From the NCBI RefSeq assembly GCF_002920895.1, contig NZ_PQVG01000001.1, positions 186,001 to 250,000 of the forward strand: a stretch of 64,000 bases of DNA. Reading direction: 5' to 3'. The stretch's first letter is position 1; each line of letters opens with the position of its first letter. The stretch is from Flavobacterium alvei (GTDB lineage: Bacteria; Bacteroidota; Bacteroidia; Flavobacteriales; Flavobacteriaceae). The notes beneath the pieces are model-generated. The model was not told the DNA's origin and ran no database searches. It saw nothing but the letters and a program-made list of their open reading frames with translations. A program made the translations under genes and the position numbers. Shown piece by piece: positions 62,386 through 64,000 of the stretch.

Positions 62386-62778
62386 CTATACCGATCCAAT
62401 TACATGTTTAAGATCGGAAATTTGATTTTCCCACAAAAGTCGTGCTTCATCAACTTCTTCTTTGTGAGCAAAATCGATAACCATCAAGGAAACATCTTTT
62501 GTAATTTCATCTACTAATATATTAAGTTCAAAAAAGTATTCTGAGTCTTTATTATTCCCATCAACCCATTTGAATCTAACTTTTTCGCCAGATTTTTTGG
62601 AACAAAGTCGAGCTTTTTCTTCTGAATCATCCCAAATAAAAGTAAAGAACTCGCCACGAGAATTAACATTGTCGGCAAACCATTCTGACAAACCTGATGG
62701 AGTTGATATGTATTGATACAATAATTGTGGGGATGAGTTAATAGGAAACTCTATTTCGTAACGTATTTTTGCGTCCAT
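62386..62778 (-). CDS. START-like (SRPBCC) domain protein
   Basis: 130 residues, no signal. The start KIRYEIEFPINSSPQLLYQY, SGLSEWFADNVN and FTFIWDDSEEKARLCSKK are typical of short START-like/AHSA1-type proteins of Bacteroidota, which fold as a helix-grip with a hydrophobic pocket. Ligand unknown. Encoded 63 bp upstream of the aminotransferase ATG, on the same strand. Confidence 0.85.
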   Translation of the reverse strand: MDAKIRYEIEFPINSSPQLLYQYISTPSGLSEWFADNVNSRGEFFTFIWDDSEEKARLCSKKSGEKVRFKWVDGNNKDSEYFFELNILVDEITKDVSLMVIDFAHKEEVDEARLLWENQISDLKHVIGSV

Positions 62779-62866
62779 GAACAGTATTTAATTTTTTGGA
62801 AATTTATAGAATATAAAGTCAATAAAAAAGCCTTTTTAAAAATATTTTTTTTTATTACATATATGC

Positions 62867-62896
62867 TTGCAACCTCTAATTTAATTTTTATCTTTG
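62867..62896 (+). promoter_or_regulatory. Promoter of tRNA-Met
   Basis: TTG at 62867-62869 and TATCTTTG at 62889-62896 are separated by 19 bp, the canonical flavobacterial arrangement, 36 bp before the mature tRNA start. Confidence 0.75.
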
Positions 62897-62932
62897 CACC
62901 CGCATTGAGAGATGATTTACATCTTGAAATAT

Positions 62933-63006
62933 GGCGAGGTAGCTCAGTTGGTTAGAGCGCAGGATTCATAACCCTGAGGTCACGGGTTCAACTCCCGTCC
63001 TCGCTA
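62933..63006 (+). tRNA. tRNA-Met (anticodon CAT), elongator type
   Basis: 74 nt cloverleaf. Acceptor stem GGCGAGG/CCTCGCT (first pair G-U), D arm with AGCTCAGTTGGTTAGAGC, anticodon loop TTCATAA with anticodon CAT, variable loop AGGTC, T arm ACGGGTTCAACTCCCGT, discriminator A; CCA is not encoded. The anticodon stem lacks the three G-C pairs of the initiator, so it is an elongator Met tRNA. An Ile tRNA with lysidine-modified CAT is less likely from the overall sequence. Confidence 0.93.
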
Positions 63007-63028
63007 CAAACTTAAAGTTTTGAAAATC

Positions 63029-63058
63029 ACGGATTAGTTTACTCTAATCCGTTTTTTT
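63029..63058 (+). terminator. Terminator after tRNA-Met
   Basis: ACGGATTAG (63029-63037) pairs with CTAATCCGT (63044-63052) and runs into seven T's. Confidence 0.88.
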
Positions 63059-63102
63059 ATGTCTAAAATTTAAAAAAATACTTATCATTTGAATTCTAAA
63101 AA

Positions 63103-63137
63103 AAAGCCGTCTCTAATTGTTTTTTTGAGACGGCTTT
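63103..63137 (-). terminator. Terminator of the PfkB kinase gene
   Basis: AAAGCCGTCTC (63103-63113) pairs with GAGACGGCTTT (63127-63137), with the loop and flank rich in T on either strand; it lies just after the kinase stop (minus strand) and opposes the tRNA terminator. Confidence 0.82.
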
Positions 63138-63155
63138 AATCTTAAGAATAAAAAG

Positions 63156-64000
63156 TTATTTTTTGCTTTTCTTTTCTTCCAGCATCATATATTTTTTTAT
63201 TTCAGTATTAGAAAATTTTGGATTAGCCCCTTCCTGACCCGCTACTAATGCTCCAACGGCACAAGCGTAATTCAAGGATTTCTGCGGAGATTTGCCTTTG
63301 AGCAATCGAACAATTAAAGTCGCCAAAAAAGAATCTCCAGCACCAACTGTATCCATCACTTTGATAAAATAACCGCTATTGTAATAAAATTTATCATTGT
63401 AATATAAAACGGCTCCAAATTCGCCTTTGGTCACGCAAATTTGCTTGGTGTTTGTTTTCTCGGCTATAAATTTCATATTCTGCTCAAAAGAATTATAGGG
63501 CGAATTTAACTCTTTGCTTATTTTCTTTAATTCTTCATCATTTAGTTTAATAAAATCAGCCTTTGACATCAATTCTATCAATACTTCAGTCGTGTAATAA
63601 GGTGCCCTTAAATTTGCGTCCATCACTTTATATTTTGCTTTATCTAACAAAGCAAATAAGGTTGATCTAGAAACTTCATCTCTACAGATTAAGCTTCCAA
63701 AAATGAAAACATCTGATTCAGAAACCTTTTCAATCATTTCATTTGTTAACGCGATTTTATCCCAAGAAGAAGGATACATAATATCATATGATGCATTACC
63801 CTTTTCATTGATCATAACATTAACCACCCCTGTCTTGTAGTCCTCCCCCACTTGAATCGAATCAAAACTGACATTTTGATTTTTTAAGAAGGATAATATA
63901 TCATCTCCTTCTTCGTCTTTACCAATACGACTTATAATAGTTGTAGCCAATCCTAAAGAATTCATCCGAAGTGCCACATTTAGAGGAGCTCCACCAATCT
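63156..64000 (-). CDS. PfkB family sugar kinase (fructokinase/ribokinase type), 5' end outside window
   Basis: The frame is open to the window edge: upstream of the apparent start it continues IGGAPLNVALRMNSL, the first PfkB signature (GGAPxNVA), so the real start lies beyond 64000. Downstream are FKLND-like segment KADFIKLNDEELKKIS, ICVTKGEFGAVLYYN and the catalytic motif MDTVGAGDSFLATLIV with D (base) in GAGD. It phosphorylates a sugar, most likely fructose, with ATP. Two opposing terminators separate it from tRNA-Met. Confidence 0.92.
   Translation of the reverse strand, partial: IGGAPLNVALRMNSLGLATTIISRIGKDEEGDDILSFLKNQNVSFDSIQVGEDYKTGVVNVMINEKGNASYDIMYPSSWDKIALTNEMIEKVSESDVFIFGSLICRDEVSRSTLFALLDKAKYKVMDANLRAPYYTTEVLIELMSKADFIKLNDEELKKISKELNSPYNSFEQNMKFIAEKTNTKQICVTKGEFGAVLYYNDKFYYNSGYFIKVMDTVGAGDSFLATLIVRLLKGKSPQKSLNYACAVGALVAGQEGANPKFSNTEIKKYMMLEEKKSKK

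Noticed and set aside
62933..63006. Initiator tRNA or lysidine-type tRNA-Ile
   Set aside because: The anticodon stem lacks the three G-C pairs of the initiator and the overall sequence matches elongator Met tRNA.
63156..63977. GTG start of the PfkB kinase at 63977
   Set aside because: Coding sequence with the first PfkB signature (GGAPLNVA) continues past it to the window edge.

Overview
The window looks like chromosomal DNA of a flavobacterium (Bacteroidota, Flavobacteriaceae, close to Flavobacterium). The evidence is AT-rich sequence, repeated TAnnTTTG promoter elements (some with TTG 19 bp upstream) instead of E. coli-type boxes, very short leaders without clear Shine-Dalgarno sites, and family content typical of the phylum: DUF4290, DUF4199, DUF5686, DUF6929, carboxypeptidase-regulatory-domain TonB receptors, zinc-free L31, and a 6S-type RNA between zapA and rny. 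I see no phage, insertion sequence, plasmid or CRISPR array. No gene-free stretch exceeds about 220 bp.

Layout. 1-2.5 kb: the end of a surface polysaccharide cluster on the minus strand (flippase, sugar aminotransferase, acyltransferase). 2.6-11.2 kb: an RDD / SpoIIM-like / membrane protein / DUF4129 / DUF4350 / MoxR / DUF58 locus, interrupted between MoxR and DUF58 by small AT-rich genes for exported proteins, one of them probably frameshifted. 11.3-23.5 kb: mostly housekeeping and metabolism (TrmH-like methyltransferase, serine hydrolase, bifunctional ppGpp enzyme, Fur-family regulator, purA, Nudix, AEC carrier, MeaB, SPFH protein, MATE exporter). 23.6-28 kb: DUF6929 protein, then an ECF sigma factor, a putative anti-sigma factor and a secreted von Willebrand A protein. 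The last two carry complementary halves of a SusC-type plug-like sequence.

28-45.4 kb: mtaB, an AAA ATPase with nested palindromes upstream, a GlmU-like protein, rpmE, DUF4199, GT2, a phosphohexomutase plus MsbA-like ABC exporter, DUF2971, an M23 peptidase plus TonB receptor pair, then coiled-coil gene, zapA, 6S RNA and rny. 45.4-55.6 kb: PAS histidine kinase, xerD, an outer-membrane barrel gene broken by a 16-bp tandem duplication, a second barrel gene, aroQ, a DUF5686 protein, a CDF metal transporter, and a murA with Asp at the fosfomycin-target Cys position. 55.7-64 kb: DUF4290, DUF493, a small NTPase, recQ-fmt, HU, YqgE, a class IV aminotransferase, a START-like protein, tRNA-Met(CAT) and a PfkB sugar kinase running off the end.

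The strongest leads are the split-plug sigma/anti-sigma/vWA system (24.5-27.9 kb), the interrupted MoxR-DUF58 locus, the 16-bp slippage mutation in the barrel gene, the heptamer repeat inside the sugar aminotransferase and the palindrome cluster upstream of the AAA ATPase. Several palindromic or direct-repeat segments recur between genes and look like dispersed flavobacterial repeats; their genome-wide copy number could not be checked here.
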